Origin: Channallabes apus
Lineage: Eukaryota; Chordata; Actinopteri; Siluriformes; Clariidae
Length of the DNA: 64,000 bases
NCBI GenBank assembly: GCA_030522415.1
Contig: CM060121.1
Span: 8,220,976 to 8,284,975 of the forward strand
Direction: 5' to 3'
Part shown: positions 23,661 through 35,483 of the stretch, one piece after another
How the letters are laid out: each line of letters opens with the position of its first letter
Position numbering within the stretch: the stretch's first letter is position 1
Program-made: the position numbers and the translations under genes
The notes under the pieces: generated by a model
What the model was told of the DNA's origin: nothing
Databases searched by the model: none
What the model saw: the letters and a program-made list of their open reading frames with translations, nothing else

Positions 23661-23894
23661 CGCGCTGATTATTTGAGAGAGAGTTTGTTTGTTGTTTCCA
23701 AACGGGTTATCATCATTGCTTGGATTAATCTATTGGACACTCACAATTCACCTCTCGTTCCGTTACTCGAGCTCCCAGAATTGTCATCTATCCTGGTGAG
23801 GCCGAGAATAATCTCTCCAACTCATCATTCCATACATACGGAAGCGCATTGCTACGGAAGCGCATTGCATTCACACAATAAAAAAAAAATCACG

Positions 23895-24012
23895 GGACTT
23901 ATGTCATAATTATGACTTAATATCTCATAATTATGACATCCTGATCTCATAAGTATGAATTACTAACTCATAATTATGACTTAGTATCTCATAATTATGA
24001 CTTATTATTACA
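23895..24012. repeat. Tandem repeat of tcataattatgact units
   Basis: About five imperfect copies of a 20-22 bp unit containing tcataattatgac between 23905 and 24003. AT-rich; a simple dispersed minisatellite. Confidence 0.85.
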
Positions 24013-24059
24013 TATAATTATTAGGGTTCTGAGAAGACAGGGACAATGGAGCAAATATT

Positions 24060-24600
24060 GCCAAATTTAATTAGCTTTTATTTCTTTCTTGGATTGAGAC
24101 ACTGGGCGATATTAATGTCATTGAGTAATTTGGATGCTTTTATCATTAGTATGTCAACACTGCGCAGGTATCTAAAGTGCTTAGGACTGTTCAGGAGGAA
24201 AGCACATTCTATCCTTCTCGAAGTGGCTCTTCCTTCAGGAGCAGCTAAACCTGTAACGATGCGGCTCTTACGAGGGGCAGAACCACGCATAAATACTCTG
24301 CAATAGTCTGAATGGGCAGATCTGTAGAAAAGAAAGGCAGACAGAGAAAGTGTGCTGTTAAGAGACAGAGGCAAAGCCCCAGCCTTTGACGCCGGTGAGA
24401 GAGAAAGAGGGAGCGCGCGGCCCGCATCAGTCCAGCGTGCGCACTCAGGTTAAATACAGTATGAAAGTACAAAAAGACACAAACCCCTCTCTCTCTTATA
24501 AATCCTCGGTAAGAGCGAACGCTCCGAGAGGATCTAAAGTTTATTTTTAGTTTCCCGAGACACATCCGTTCTCGTATAGACGGCGGAGCTCTGTTCATTT
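24060..24600 (-). other. Unidentified segment with a possible exon-like frame on the minus strand
   Basis: A minus-strand frame (about 24078-24340) without similarity I can name is preceded in the sense direction by a pyrimidine-rich tract ending ttttctacag (near 24320-24335), which looks like a splice acceptor. An AATAAA (complement of tttatt near 24078) lies at its end. The upstream part to 24600 is CpG-rich. This may be a small gene, a retrocopy or a mobile-element 5' region. No function is claimed. Confidence 0.25.
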
Positions 24601-26327
24601 TGTGTTTCAGTATTAATTTTGTTTCCTTTTAAGTTCCTAATTAATCAAGCTGTAGATCATGGGGATTCTTATGCATAAATAGCACTATGCACTTTTGAGA
24701 CCTCTCTCATTTATTTATTCACTCAGATTTGTTCGAGTGATAATGGAATGGTGGCCTGTTTTATGTCCAAGAGTACCCTTATTTCTACTTTAATTTCTGT
24801 TTTTACCTTTTCTAGTATGCTGTTACAGTTAGACCTATTGGAGTACCTACTTGAAACCCCATTATAATGTTCTACTGATGGATAAGAGCATACCTACTGT
24901 GTCTCTCTGTCAAGCTGTAAATGTACTGCTGCTTCCTGATGTGATGTCAGTGACAGATTTAAACACCCTTCTGCTGCTGTGGTTCCTCTTACCCTCTCAT
25001 CCTAATTCTTCATCTGTTTGGAACTTTAACCCATTTTTTCTCACCTTCTGCTGCTATGAATTATACCACATTGATATTGATTTTGCACTTGCCCAAAACA
25101 TTGCATCAATGAAAAATCTCACCTGGATACTGAAATTAGGTCTATTTAATGACTGTCCTCTGCTTATCCCAGGACTCTTATTCACAAGATACTCATGCTG
25201 AACTCTATTAGTCCTGCTTGACTTTATTTTGCTACTCCAGTAATAATTTATAATCTCACTATCCAGTGGCACCCAGGATGGTGTTGGTGGTAGGAGAGTC
25301 ATGATGCTGGCTTTGGCTTACTTTAAAAGTTGAGTTCAATATTTGCAAATATTTGCAATATCTACAATATGTTCCATCCAAACAGCTAATCTGACAGCTT
25401 TCGCTTAAGGGTATTTGATTACAGATTGGGTTTCCTGCGTCTAGTTCCTCTCAGGGTGTCTTCCTCATGTTGTGTCAGCAATGAATGATGTTTCCTCACC
25501 ACTTTTACCTCTTGCTCATTAAGGAACGAAGTCTGTGCTTCTAAAAAAGAGAAACCTTGGTGACAATGACGATTGCTAAAGTGGTATGCCATAAAATCAA
25601 TTACAAATTAAGTGAGAACGGGAAACAAGGTCTAGGTCACAGAACTCTCTGTCTGTTTTTCTGACTCTCTTGTATATATCTGTTTCTGTCTCGGTCAGAG
25701 AATGCTGACCCATGTTGTAACCTGAAACTCTCAGATAAAGTTCTCGGACTGTTCTTTAACGCATTCTGGACAGAAAGAACACACTGCTCCCCTTAAAAGG
25801 CATTGAATATACTACTAAATATAACCTTGTGTACTCAATGTATGCTTAATTAAAATCTCATCTTTGGGATTTTAGCTGCATAGACTATATGATAATAATG
25901 TCAACAGACCTTTCATGCTGTTAATCTCCCATTCTAACTTGTGAAACCAGTTTAAAGTGACTGTGGCTCTGTACTGAAATGCATTATCAGGCTGGAAGTA
26001 GCCATTAGTTCATAAATTATACATCAACATACAAGCAACAAGTTGTACAAGTATATTAAGGCTAGGTTAAAATTTTAAATCACAATGGGAGAGGGGGAAG
26101 ATTTATTTTTTTAAAAACAATGTTGCCCTGTTTACAATAGTACAATCAGGTGGGAGTCTGAAAAACTGCACATTACTGTATGGCGCATTAATGAGGTAAA
26201 ACCATTGTAAAATAATAAGACTATACTGTTTCAATGTACATGCACATGATGATTGTATATATAGGTGGTAACTTAATTACAAAAAATAATTTGATTATTA
26301 ATTGGTATTGATACAGTAGGTGCAGGA
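24601..26327. other. No gene recognised
   Basis: Unique-looking AT-rich sequence with no coding similarity; the 116-codon plus frame at 24851-25201 has no recognisable domain. Confidence 0.5.
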
Positions 26328-26925
26328 TTTTAAGTACTTAGGGTCAACGGTCCAGAGCAACGGAGAGTGTGGATAGGAGGTGAAGAGGTGGGTACAGGCA
26401 GGTTGGAATGGGTGGAGAAAAGTGTCAGGTGTGTTTTGTGATAAAAGAGTATCAGCGAGAATGAAAGGAAAGGTGTACAGGACAGTGGTGAGACCAGCGA
26501 TGCTCTATGGCTTAGAGACAGTGGCACTGAAGAAAAGACAGGAGGCAGAGCTAGAGGTAGCAGAGCTGAAGATGTTGAGGTTCTCTTTGGGCGTGACAAG
26601 GATGGATAGGATCGAGAATGAGTTCATCAGAGGGACAACCCATGTGAGATGTTTTGGAGATAAAGTCAGAGAGGCCAGATTGAGGTGGTTTGGACATGTT
26701 CAGAGGAGAGATGGTGAATATATCGGTAGAAGGATGCTGAGGTTGGAACTGCCAGGCAGGAGGTCTAGAGGAAGAGCAAAGAGGAGATTTATGGATGCAG
26801 TGAGAGAGGACATGAAGTTAGTTGGTGTGAGAGAAGAGGATGCAGAGGATAGGGTTAGATGGAGGCAGATGATTCGCTGTAGCGACCCCTGAAAGGGAAC
26901 GGCTGAAAGTCAAATAAGAAGAGGT
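26328..26925 (+). pseudogene. RTE-type LINE, C-terminal end of ORF2 and 3' tail
   Basis: The frame begins in an 'FKYLGS' block (about 26330-26350) with a stop shortly after. From 26380 to 26892 it encodes a continuous 170-residue piece with 'YGLETVALKK', 'LRWFGHVQRR' and 'RRMLRLELPGRRSRGRAKRR', the signature of RTE-clade LINE C-termini. The 3' tail (26877-26925) contains 'cgctgtagcgacccctgaaaggga.cggctgaaag', the element's recognition tail. The copy is strongly 5'-truncated. Its tail resembles that of the SINE at 57797-58021. Confidence 0.88.
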
Positions 26926-27225
26926 ATTGACAGTCCAAAAGTGTGCTAACATTCCCCACATCTTCACACCAGTTAGGACTGCTGATGCAAGACAGATTAG
27001 TTCCATGGATTCATGCTCTTGGTGCTAAATTCTGACCTTACCAATAGTCTGCTAGCAGAAATAGAGAGACCAAAATATGTTTTTTTGGTGGAGTTTTAGT
27101 GAGAAGTTTCCCACTCTAGCTCAGTTTTCTGTTCTTGGTTGACATAAGTGGAACCCAATGTGTTATTTTGCTGTCAAAGTCACCCGCCTCAAAGATATGA
27201 CATTTGATGGAGTGTGAGATGCTTT

Positions 27226-27540
27226 TCTCACTCACTCATTGTCTATACCACTTTATCCTGTACACAGGGTTGCGGGGGACCTGGAGCCTATCCCAGGAGA
27301 CTTAGGGCAAGAAGCAGGGTACACCTCATTCACACACTATGGGTAATTTGGGAACACCAATTAGCCTAATCTGCATGTCTTTGGATTGTGGGAGGAATCC
27401 AGAGTACCTAGAGGAAACCCACCAAGTATGTGGGAACATTCAAACTCTATGCACGCAGACCCAAGGTAGGAATCGAACCCAGAAATACGGTCAGTGGAGG
27501 TGCAAGGCGACGGAGGTAATCACTAAGCCACCAAGCCAAT
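27226..27540 (-). repeat. Main-family tRNA-derived SINE, inverted, degenerate
   Basis: Reverse complement of the SINE at 2015-2392: tail (tcactcactcatt) at 27228-27242, 'cctggagcctatcccagga', 'catgtctttggattgtggga', and tRNA-like head end near 27530. Confidence 0.88.
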
Positions 27541-27764
27541 GAGATGCTTTTCTGCTTAACACAATTACACAGAGTAGTTATCTGAGTTAATTTACCCTTC
27601 ATTAATAAAGCATTTTCCCTATTCTGATGTGAACATTACCTGAAGCTGCTAGCTCATACCTCCATGATTAAATGCATTGCACTACTGCAGCACAACTGAC
27701 TAATTACACAATTACATGAAAGAACGTAATGAATGTTACATGCAGTGTTGCTTGAGTACATTCA

Positions 27765-27975
27765 GGGGCCAGGGGTAGCTCAGTGGTTAAGGCATTGGAC
27801 TACGGTTCGGAAGATCCCAGGTTTAAACCCCACAACCACCAAGTTTCCACCTTGAGCAAGGCCCTTAACCCTCAACTGCCCTCTGCTAACCCTAACCTGG
27901 CAACGTGTAATGAGATAAAAATGTAAGTCGCTCTGGATAAGAGCGTCTGCCAAATGCGTAAATGTAAATTCACTG
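27765..27975 (+). repeat. tRNA-derived SINE with L2-type 3' tail
   Basis: The head gggtagctcagtggttaagg (box A) and ccaggtttaaacccc (box B) is followed by a short linker. The tail meaning 'aagtcgctctggataagagcgtctgccaaatg' is the common tail shared by many teleost SINEs and L2-clade LINEs. Ends around 27975. Confidence 0.88.
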
Positions 27976-28855
27976 TCATTGGTCACTAGAGGTTAAATAG
28001 GAAGCTAGGAGGCTGCTAACTGCCATCATAATCACAATAGCCCTGCAAAACAATCTCTGACCTACAATTCTTCTCATATTGATCAAGGTCATAACCATAA
28101 ATCTTTCTTTTTCTCGCATGCACAAAACAACTTACTAACTAACACACCCAGACTCACAATAAAAGATCTTATTGTTTCAGTGTACCTGAACAGTGGGTGG
28201 TCTTTGGGCTCTTTAAAATTTGTCTGTGAACAGGATAGCTACCCTATATGGCTATGCTATAATGTAGGTAGCAACAACAAGTCAGGAAGGAATGAGAAAA
28301 TCATCTTTCCATCATCCCTGTCATGGAACCATTGGAGATGTCAAGTCCTAGGCAGATTTGCTGGATTGGATGGATTTCCCTCAAGGATGCTTATAATAAC
28401 ATTGGATTGGAAGGGAAATGCCTTAGGCTGGAAGATTGACATTTAAAGTTTAGGATTTATGATTTTTAGTCACCGCCTGTCGTGGAAGTAGTGCTGCGAT
28501 GGTTAAGGCTGCAGGCAGGCAAGCGACTGAGATTTTATTTACTTAATGATGTAATACAGTGCTGATGGAACGTGTTTAGACACACTTTACCTTCCACGCT
28601 CATGTAAAAATGGATTTAAATACTTTTTTTAAATTATTTTACCAATATTCGACAATTATAAAGTAAAAAAAACAGGTGTTTGGAGTGTTTTGTTAATAGT
28701 AAAAATAATAATAGTAAAAAAAATTAAAGACGCCGAGCAGACTTGTAAAATAAAATCCTATTTCCAAGTTTTTAAAACCTTTGGTATGACCTTCTTATAG
28801 CTCTGGTGGATCCTTCTCCTATCAATGTTCCTTAAGATACATCTTGTTGGGAGTC
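27976..28855. other. No gene recognised
   Basis: No domain or clear repeat; an 88-codon plus frame at 28180-28446 is unsupported. Confidence 0.5.
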
Positions 28856-28859
28856 CACT

Positions 28860-29930
28860 TATGCTTATATGAATTCATTGGACATAATTGAGAAATGCAC
28901 CATAAACTGTGTACATCAGAGTGAAAACAGAGTCATGAGGGTGAAAGGGTGGACCTGTGAAACAGGATTGTGTGAGTTTTGATGGGAAAGCATTGCAGTA
29001 GGACAACCATAACTGCATCACTCCACAAATCAGACCTATATGGTACAGTATATAGGCCAAGCAGAGGCCATTTCACAATGAAGGGTACATGACAGCCTGC
29101 TGGGAGTTTGCCAAAAAGCACCTCTCAGACTATGAAAAGCAAAATCCTCAGGTCTGATGACACAAAGATTGAAATATTTGGAATCAAGGAATCAGCCACT
29201 GCATGTCACCTTATTAAAACCACTCCTACAATCAAACACAATGGTGGCAGCCTGGGAGACTAATCAGAATAGAGGAGAACTTGCTGCAGGAAAGAGGAGG
29301 TATTCCGAGTGGAAAACTTCTTGCGAGTGCTCAGGACGTAAGGGTGATTGTTTGATTTTCAACAAGGCATTGACTTGTCTGTCCAGTACATGTGCATGGC
29401 TACACAACACAAACGGGCTAGGAATCTATCAGAATGCATGTCTCCCAAAAAATTTTTTTTGATGTTTTAGAACTTGGTCATGGATTGATCTTGGTTAAAT
29501 CTCAGTTAGATGGGAAAAAAACAAAACCATTGCTGTTTGGATGCACAGAGACTGGTTTGCCATGATGCGGTTTGCTCCAATAGAAAGAGAGAGAGAGAGA
29601 TGCGTGACCATGAAAGTCTTTACTCTATGTCACTGTGGAGATGTTTTCCTGCAACTGGGACTGGGAGGCTATTTGGCATAGAGGGAAAAATGGATGCAGA
29701 AAACAAAGAGTTATCCTGAGTGACAACCTTCTCTAGAGTGGCAGAATCTTAGATCTGGGTGATGATTTACATTTCAAGAAGGCAACGACCCAAAGCACAC
29801 TGCCAGCAAAACACAAAAGTCCCTTCAGAACTACCCTGTGAAAGTCCTGGAGCAACCAGTATCTGGACCTGAAACTAATAGCGCATCTCTAAAGGGACCC
29901 TTCCCATACAAACTGTTTGAGCATGATAGT
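28860..29930 (+). pseudogene. Tc1-like transposase remnant with unrelated internal segment
   Basis: The nucleotide sequence follows fish Tc1-type elements: 'tttgccaaaaagcacctc..agactatgaaaagc' and 'tctgatgacacaaagattga' (29110-29175), 'ccactcctacaatcaaacacaatggtggcagcctgg' (about 29220-29255), and 'caacgacccaaagcacactgccag' to 'ctaatagcgcatctctaaa' (29785-29895). These encode catalytic-domain blocks of the DDE transposase, but frameshifts break them. About 29270-29680 has no Tc1 similarity and may be inserted DNA. Confidence 0.75.
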
Positions 29931-30480
29931 GATGGGAAGTTTGGATCATTTTAGTGACTCGGTTCTTTGAATCTCGTTCATCAAAATGAAGGAATCTTTT
30001 TTTGAGTCATTTAGTATCAATAAAAAGTTACATTATTAATAAACAGACCCCCAACACGTCTACATACACAAATTTTGGCTATATTTCCAGTAATGAAAAT
30101 ATTACAATCCAGCTAAGGACATATTATAATAAACAGAATGAGCAGCTCATCTTCTGAGAAGAACCGCTCAATTCTGTTTCACTGCATACTGTCTATGGAA
30201 GTTACATGACAAAAGAATGAACGATTCAGACCAGAAGATTTGAGAGGTAACTACTCATTTCTTTTTAATAACCTATGGAGATTTCCCGATGCTTTGCGCA
30301 GGTTCGCCCAGAAGAAAATTAACAAACCACAGAACAAGTCTACTAAAAACTACTGGCATATAGGGAGAAGCATTGCTGCATCACGGCTCCTGGGTCCTCC
30401 GTTTGATACTTGGCTTATTCTCTGTGTGGCATTGTGTTTCTCCCATTTACATTAAATAATATGGTATACCTTTATGACTT
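29930..30480. repeat. Probable hAT-like repeat remnant
   Basis: The start 'agtgatgggaagtttggatc' and 'gactcggttctttgaatctcgttc' matches a dispersed fish repeat as I recall it. The right end was not found. Beyond about 30250 there is nothing recognisable. Confidence 0.4.
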
Positions 30481-30799
30481 GTCATAAACTTGTAGTTTTA
30501 CTACTCAGACATAAAAGTATGTCCTCCTAGCTGTCAAATCAGAGATAAAACATTTTGAAAACTGAATTAATTAGGTGAGAAGTAAATGTAATATAAATGA
30601 AATATAATGTTTTATGATTTGCTAGCTATGGTGACTTATCAATAACACATGGAATTCTGACCACAGAGCCACCTTCTCCAGGTTCTTTATAATAGAAATA
30701 TTTTTCTGGAGCTTTCTGGTTGTCAAGAAAGTATAGTCTGCGGGAAGGTCAATCGTTTCCCAAGGGAAGCGTAAAAACCTTTTTTTCGCTTTAAACCTG

Positions 30800-30985
30800 A
30801 ATAGGCTAATTGGTGTTCCTAAATTGCCTGTGGTATGTAAATGAGTGTGTGAGTGTGTGTCCTGCGAGGGATCGGCATCCTGTCCAGTCTGGACCCCACC
30901 TTGTTCCTAAGTCTCCTGGGATAAGCTCCAGGTCCCCCGTGACCCTGTATACAGGATATAGACAATGAGTGAGTGATTGAGTGAA
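30800..30985 (+). repeat. Main-family SINE, 3' half only
   Basis: Begins at 'aggctaattggtgttcctaa' and runs through 'ggatcggcatcctgtccag' and 'tctcctgggataagctccagg' to a gagtgagtg tail. Head and first half absent, a 5'-truncated insertion. Confidence 0.9.
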
Positions 30986-32395
30986 GCACATAAAAGGCAA
31001 CCCATTTTCTGGGATTTTCATTCATGTCCTCTCAGCTTACTTGTTAAGAATGACGTTGATAAAAAAAATAATTTTTTTAACTAAGCCATTGGTAAACAAT
31101 CTAGGGCTTTATTTAAATGCACTATATAGTGGGTGGAAATAAAGAGCAGTATATTGTTGATTTGCAAATTCAGACAATTATTTAGCATTGCATACACTGT
31201 AAAGAACATACTGTAAAATTTACAATAATTTACTGGCAAAAAAGTTGCCAATAAAATCCTGTAAAATAGCCATTAATTGCTGTAAAATGGATTACAGTAT
31301 AATACTGCTTAGCAATTTACAATAAATTGATGTTTGCAGAATACAGTATTTTATAATTTTTTTTTACAGGATTATAAAATTAAACTTGTAAAAAGGCATT
31401 ACAGGTTTTTTTGTAATTACGCTAAATTACAATACTTACCTGGCAACAAAAGTTGCCAATAAAATCCTGTGAATTCAACAAAAGCCAAGATGTAGCTGTA
31501 ATATTTTTACTATGAAATTCCTGTAAATAACTATTTTAACTGTGAACTGTGCTGTGCTGTAACCTGTAACTGTACTTTACTATTATACTGATGTAAATGC
31601 ATTAAAACAACGATTTTGAAAAATAATCACTCAAATTCAAAGCTGTTGTAAGTAAACTGTTTATTAAAGCTGACACCTGACAACACTTCAGCACTGTAAC
31701 TGGTAGTGACATAATTTTACTCTTTCAACTACAGAAAAACTTATTAAAAAAATCAGCTGTTACAAAACAACTACAAACAACTCAAGATTAAAGCATAAAG
31801 CAATAGTTAAAGAAAAGTGAAAGGGACTGTTTGCCTAAAAATAAAAATGGTCAGCATTTTAGTCTGTTGTGTCTTTTTATATGCAATTATTTAAAAAATA
31901 CTCTATCGAGAGCTATGTGAATAAATCGGTAAGAAAAAGCAGCATTCATCAACACCGGCATGACATTTTACCTTTTAACTCCGTTATGTTTCAGCTTGCC
32001 TGACAAAACAATTAATGAAAAAAAAAGAAATTAACACCATATTCCTTTACAAAATATACTCCAGGTTTCAGAGAAACTCATCCAACGATGTTAATATTTA
32101 CATTTTTCAACAGCAAAGACAACGGAGCACTTCATGTAACGTTAATTTTGTCTCACACGCACTTCCATAGCAATGCTGTTCCTGCCAAACTACAAATACT
32201 CTCTAGAAAATAAAGGCAAATAAAGCTAACAAACTGCAGCATATATCAACATTAACATGACAATAACAATTTACCTTTTAGTTTAGGCTGCTTTCTGAAA
32301 TGGAGCGCATCGTATTTCTCCTCCTCGCCTGAAGCAACAGATAAATAAAGTTAACTTAACATCCCATTACAAAATAGCTAAACCTAACGTTTAGA

Positions 32396-32451
32396 GGGAA
32401 TATCCTGATAAAACTTATATAACGTTATATAAGTTTTATCAGGATATTCCC
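32396..32451. repeat. Perfect 56-bp palindrome without spacer
   Basis: The left arm 32396-32423 (starting gggaatatcctgataaaac) and the right arm 32424-32451 are exact reverse complements, centred on aac|gtt. It lies in the non-coding body of the TIR element. Can form a cruciform with a very small loop. Confidence 0.95.
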
Positions 32452-32806
32452 CATATATATGAATTACTTTACATTAAAAGAAATAATTAATACTTATGGA
32501 AGTAAATTTAATTGAACTTCTTCAGCTGTTGTCGCTGTGCTTCAGTCCACCAGATTTCAAACCATATCAGCCGGCGCAATACCATAATGCAACAGCACAG
32601 GAAATCCTTGTAAAAATATGAAAGATACAGTGAAAGCACCGCCTACCTGTAAATTAATTACAGCTAACAGTGAAATATACAGTTAACACTTGTAAAACCC
32701 TGTATAACCCATAATGCATTTCAAATTACAGCAATAAATTGTAAAATGGCAAAACGGTAAGTTTCTGTATAATTTTGCTGTAAAAAATACAGCAATTTGT
32801 TACAGT

Positions 32807-33801
32807 TGTCACATTCTGCTATGGTGTTGGACTGTGGGCTTGGTGTTGAGGCATAGATGCAGAGGGGATGCAGTGAAACAGAAAGAGTCTTTATTAAAAC
32901 AAACAAGCAAAACATGAACAAAATATGAAATAAGGAAGTTGGCATGAACTTTGGAGCAGAATACAAACAGAACTCATAAACACTTAGACATCAGACTAGG
33001 GATTGCACAACTAATACAATACAGACATGGGGATACAAACTGGACGAGACAAGACACACTAAACAGACTAGAGGACTAAACACAAGGGACTACACATGCA
33101 AGGGATAAACAAACACAAGACAGGCTTGGCTAGGTCTATTGGCTGAGCTGCACATTAGCTGCTAAGCTAGCTCATAGCTAATCAGACTAATGGCTACACC
33201 AGCCAGTAGCCTGAGACACAAGGGAATTAACAGACAAGGTACACAGCAGACTAGGTATGAAACAGACTAAGAACTCTAAAGGTTAGTGGCTAAAGATGTT
33301 AGTACCTAAACAGACTAAGAGCTAAGCAGACAATGAGACTAGACAGACACGAAGACTAGACAGACTAAGATCTAGACATGTTAGTATCACCCTCATTAGT
33401 ATTGAAACAGACTACTAGCTAAACATGCAATGGGGGTTACTTACACAAAAGGGTAAACACAAAAGGCTAATTCTCCTAGAGGCTAATCCTGCTAGGAGAC
33501 ACAGAGACAAAGAGACATAAACTAAATCAAAGCAAATGCAAACTTAACTTAAAGTGCTCCTGAAACAAAAAGGCCAACCATACTGTTTAAACTAAAACAG
33601 AAAAGAACAAAACAAAACCCACATAACAGAAATCAATGCTCGACCCAGCTTCCCAGAACAAACAGATATTTATGCTTATACTAATTGCCTCCTCGGTTCA
33701 GCTGGGCATCTGCGTCAGCTGACCGAGGTGCCTTCTGGGAAACTGGGTCTACAACAAAAACTACAAATTAAAACACTGCCCTCTAGTGGGCAACCCTCAC
33801 A
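32807..33801 (-). repeat. Complete 3' LTR (995 bp) of the non-coding LTR element
   Basis: Starts tgtcacattctg, ends ggcaaccctcaca. Its last ~66 bp (from about 33736) recur at 34904-34969 with near identity ('ctgggtctacaacaaaaac..'). Confidence 0.85.
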
Positions 33802-34423
33802 GTACCCCCCCCCTTAAAAACGCTCCTCCGGAGCGCTAACGGAGGTCCTGGGTACCCTTCCCCATGTCCCGGGTCATTCCACCCGACTGCGACGCCGACG
33901 AACAGGCTCCCCAAGGTGGGTGGGAGGGTGGGCGACCTTGAATTGCCGCCAAAGCCAGGCACCGGGTGCAGCAGCGGCCTGCACCCGAGGCTGGGTGGCG
34001 GAGGCAGCAATGGCTCGTCCTCGGGGCTGAGCAGCGGTGAGCTCATGACGTCGTCGGGTGGCGGAGGCAGCACTGGGCCGATGCCGCAGGCCGGGCGGCG
34101 GAGGCAGTGCCGGATCGCTGGTGTAGGCCGGGCGTTGGAGGCAGTGCTGTGTCGCTCTTGCCGGTGGAGCGCTGCCTGCAGCACTGAGTCGCCCTCCAAG
34201 TCGGGCGGCCGATGCAGCACTGTGTTGTCCTCACGCCGGGCGGCCTCTGCAGTACTGTGGCCTCCTTTGACACCGGGTGGCGATGGAAGCACGCTCTCGA
34301 AGTCTGGCGGTGGAGGGTCGCTGTCACCGCTGTGAACGAAGCTAGAGAGCGTGGTGAGGGTTTTCCCTGGCGAGGTCCTGGCTGGGCTCTGGGGACATTG
34401 AGACTCCCCTGCGGCGCGCTGGA

Positions 34424-34892
34424 GGAACTGGAGCCTCCCCTGAGGCCCGCTGGCGAAACTGGAGCCTCCCACTGAGGCCCGCCGGCGAAACTGGAGCCTC
34501 CCACTGAGGCCCGCCGGCGAAACTGGAGCCTCCCACTGAGGCCCGCCGGCGAAACTGGAGCCTCCCACTGAGGCCCGCCGGCGAAACTGGAGCCTCCCAC
34601 TGAGGCCCGCCGGCGAAACTGGAGCCTCCCACTGAGGCCCGCCGGCGAAACTGGAGCCTCCCACTGAGGCCCGCCGGCGAAACTGGAGCCTCCCACTGAG
34701 GCCCGCCGGCGAAACTGGAGCCTCCCACTGAGGCCCGCCGGCGAAACTGGAGCCTCCCACTGAGGCCCGCCGGCGAAACTGGAGCCTCCCACTGAGGCCC
34801 GCCGGCGAAACTGGAGCCTCCCACTGAGGCCCGCCGGCGAAACTGGAGCCTCCCACTGAGGCCCGCCGGCGAAACTGGAGCCTCCCACTGAG
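34424..34892. repeat. GC-rich 32-bp minisatellite, about 15 copies
   Basis: The marker ggagcctccc occurs at 34430, 34461 and then exactly every 32 bp to 34877. Twelve or more units look identical, with changes only at the left edge. As 32 is not divisible by three, each minus-strand frame cycles through the same 32-residue peptide every 96 bp. The long overlapping minus frames here (33783-34856, 34043-34888, 34342-34824) are therefore by-products and not genes. Confidence 0.96.
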
Positions 34893-34903
34893 GTCTACAG
34901 ACC

Positions 34904-34969
34904 CAGGAAACTGGGTCTACAACAAAAACTACAAATTAAAACACTGCCCTCTAGTGGGCAACCCTCACA
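34904..34969 (-). repeat. 5' LTR stump of the non-coding LTR element
   Basis: 66 bp matching 33736-33801 in the complete LTR, ending exactly at the target duplication. Confidence 0.85.
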
Positions 34970-34977
34970 ACAGTGTA

Positions 34978-35483
34978 GTTATGGAATCATCTCTCCATCA
35001 TCCAATATGGCCAGCGTTGACATACTGTATGATCATGAGTGAGAACATGGTGTTTTTAAAAGTTTGTAGCAGGAAAGTTTGGAATAACATAGTTGCTAAT
35101 TGTACTGATTTGCCATTTTTTACCTCTATGCTAGGGTGTTTTTCAGTTGGCCACGGCAGCTTAAAATATCCAGCACATTTTGAAAAAAATTTGAACTGCT
35201 GTGATTTATACCAAACTAGGATTTCCTATGATCTTTACATTGCATCGATTTGTGATCAAATTTAATTGACAGCACAAGTAGAAGAGTGAGAAAGGCGTAT
35301 TCAGTGTGTGAATGAGAGTTGGGTTCATGGCTTGTGTCTCAGATGGCTTGTTGGTGGTCAATGATGAGGTTAAGAGTGCTTTCTTTCAAACATAAGTGTG
35401 TAATATAGACTAATATACATCGATCGGCTATAACATTAAAACCACTGAACAGTGGCACCTGTCGAGCGGGGGTATATACTTAT
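34978..35483. other. No gene recognised; trace of a Tc1/mariner-like end
   Basis: About 35415-35450 ('acatcgatcggctataacattaaaaccactga') resembles the end of a dispersed fish Tc1/mariner-type repeat; only this short piece is present. Confidence 0.4.

Larger units (their letters stand above)
32807..34969 (-). mobile_element. Non-coding LTR retrotransposon with truncated 5' LTR
   Basis: Flanked by a perfect 5-bp duplication acagt (32802-32806 and 34970-34974). The left end tgtcaca and right end ..cctcaca give TG..CA termini. The left LTR is complete (995 bp) and is followed by a polypurine tract complement (gtacccccccccctt-like, 33802-33816). On the right only the first 66 bp of the other LTR remain, joined to the internal region. 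The 1.1-kb interior has no gag or pol motif and includes a 32-bp minisatellite. Orientation (sense = minus) follows from the polypurine tract. Confidence 0.85.
31195..34975. mobile_element. TIR DNA element with TA ends, split by an LTR retrotransposon
   Basis: The left end is TA then cactgtaaag (31193-); the right end is ...ttacagtg then TA (34976-34977), so the termini are inverted copies flanked by TA, as for Tc1/mariner-like or related elements. The LTR element at 32807-34969 lies inside the right terminal repeat, five bases from the end. Removing it and one copy of its 5-bp duplication leaves about 1.6 kb. No transposase reading frame is visible, so it is non-autonomous. Many aaaattgc/ctgtaaaat motifs recur near both ends. 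Confidence 0.75.

Noticed and set aside
33783..34888. Three long overlapping minus-strand frames (357, 281 and 160 codons) that look like a repetitive protein
   Set aside because: They are produced by a 32-bp tandem repeat without stops in any frame; outside the repeat there is no domain and no conserved start. Part of an LTR element interior.
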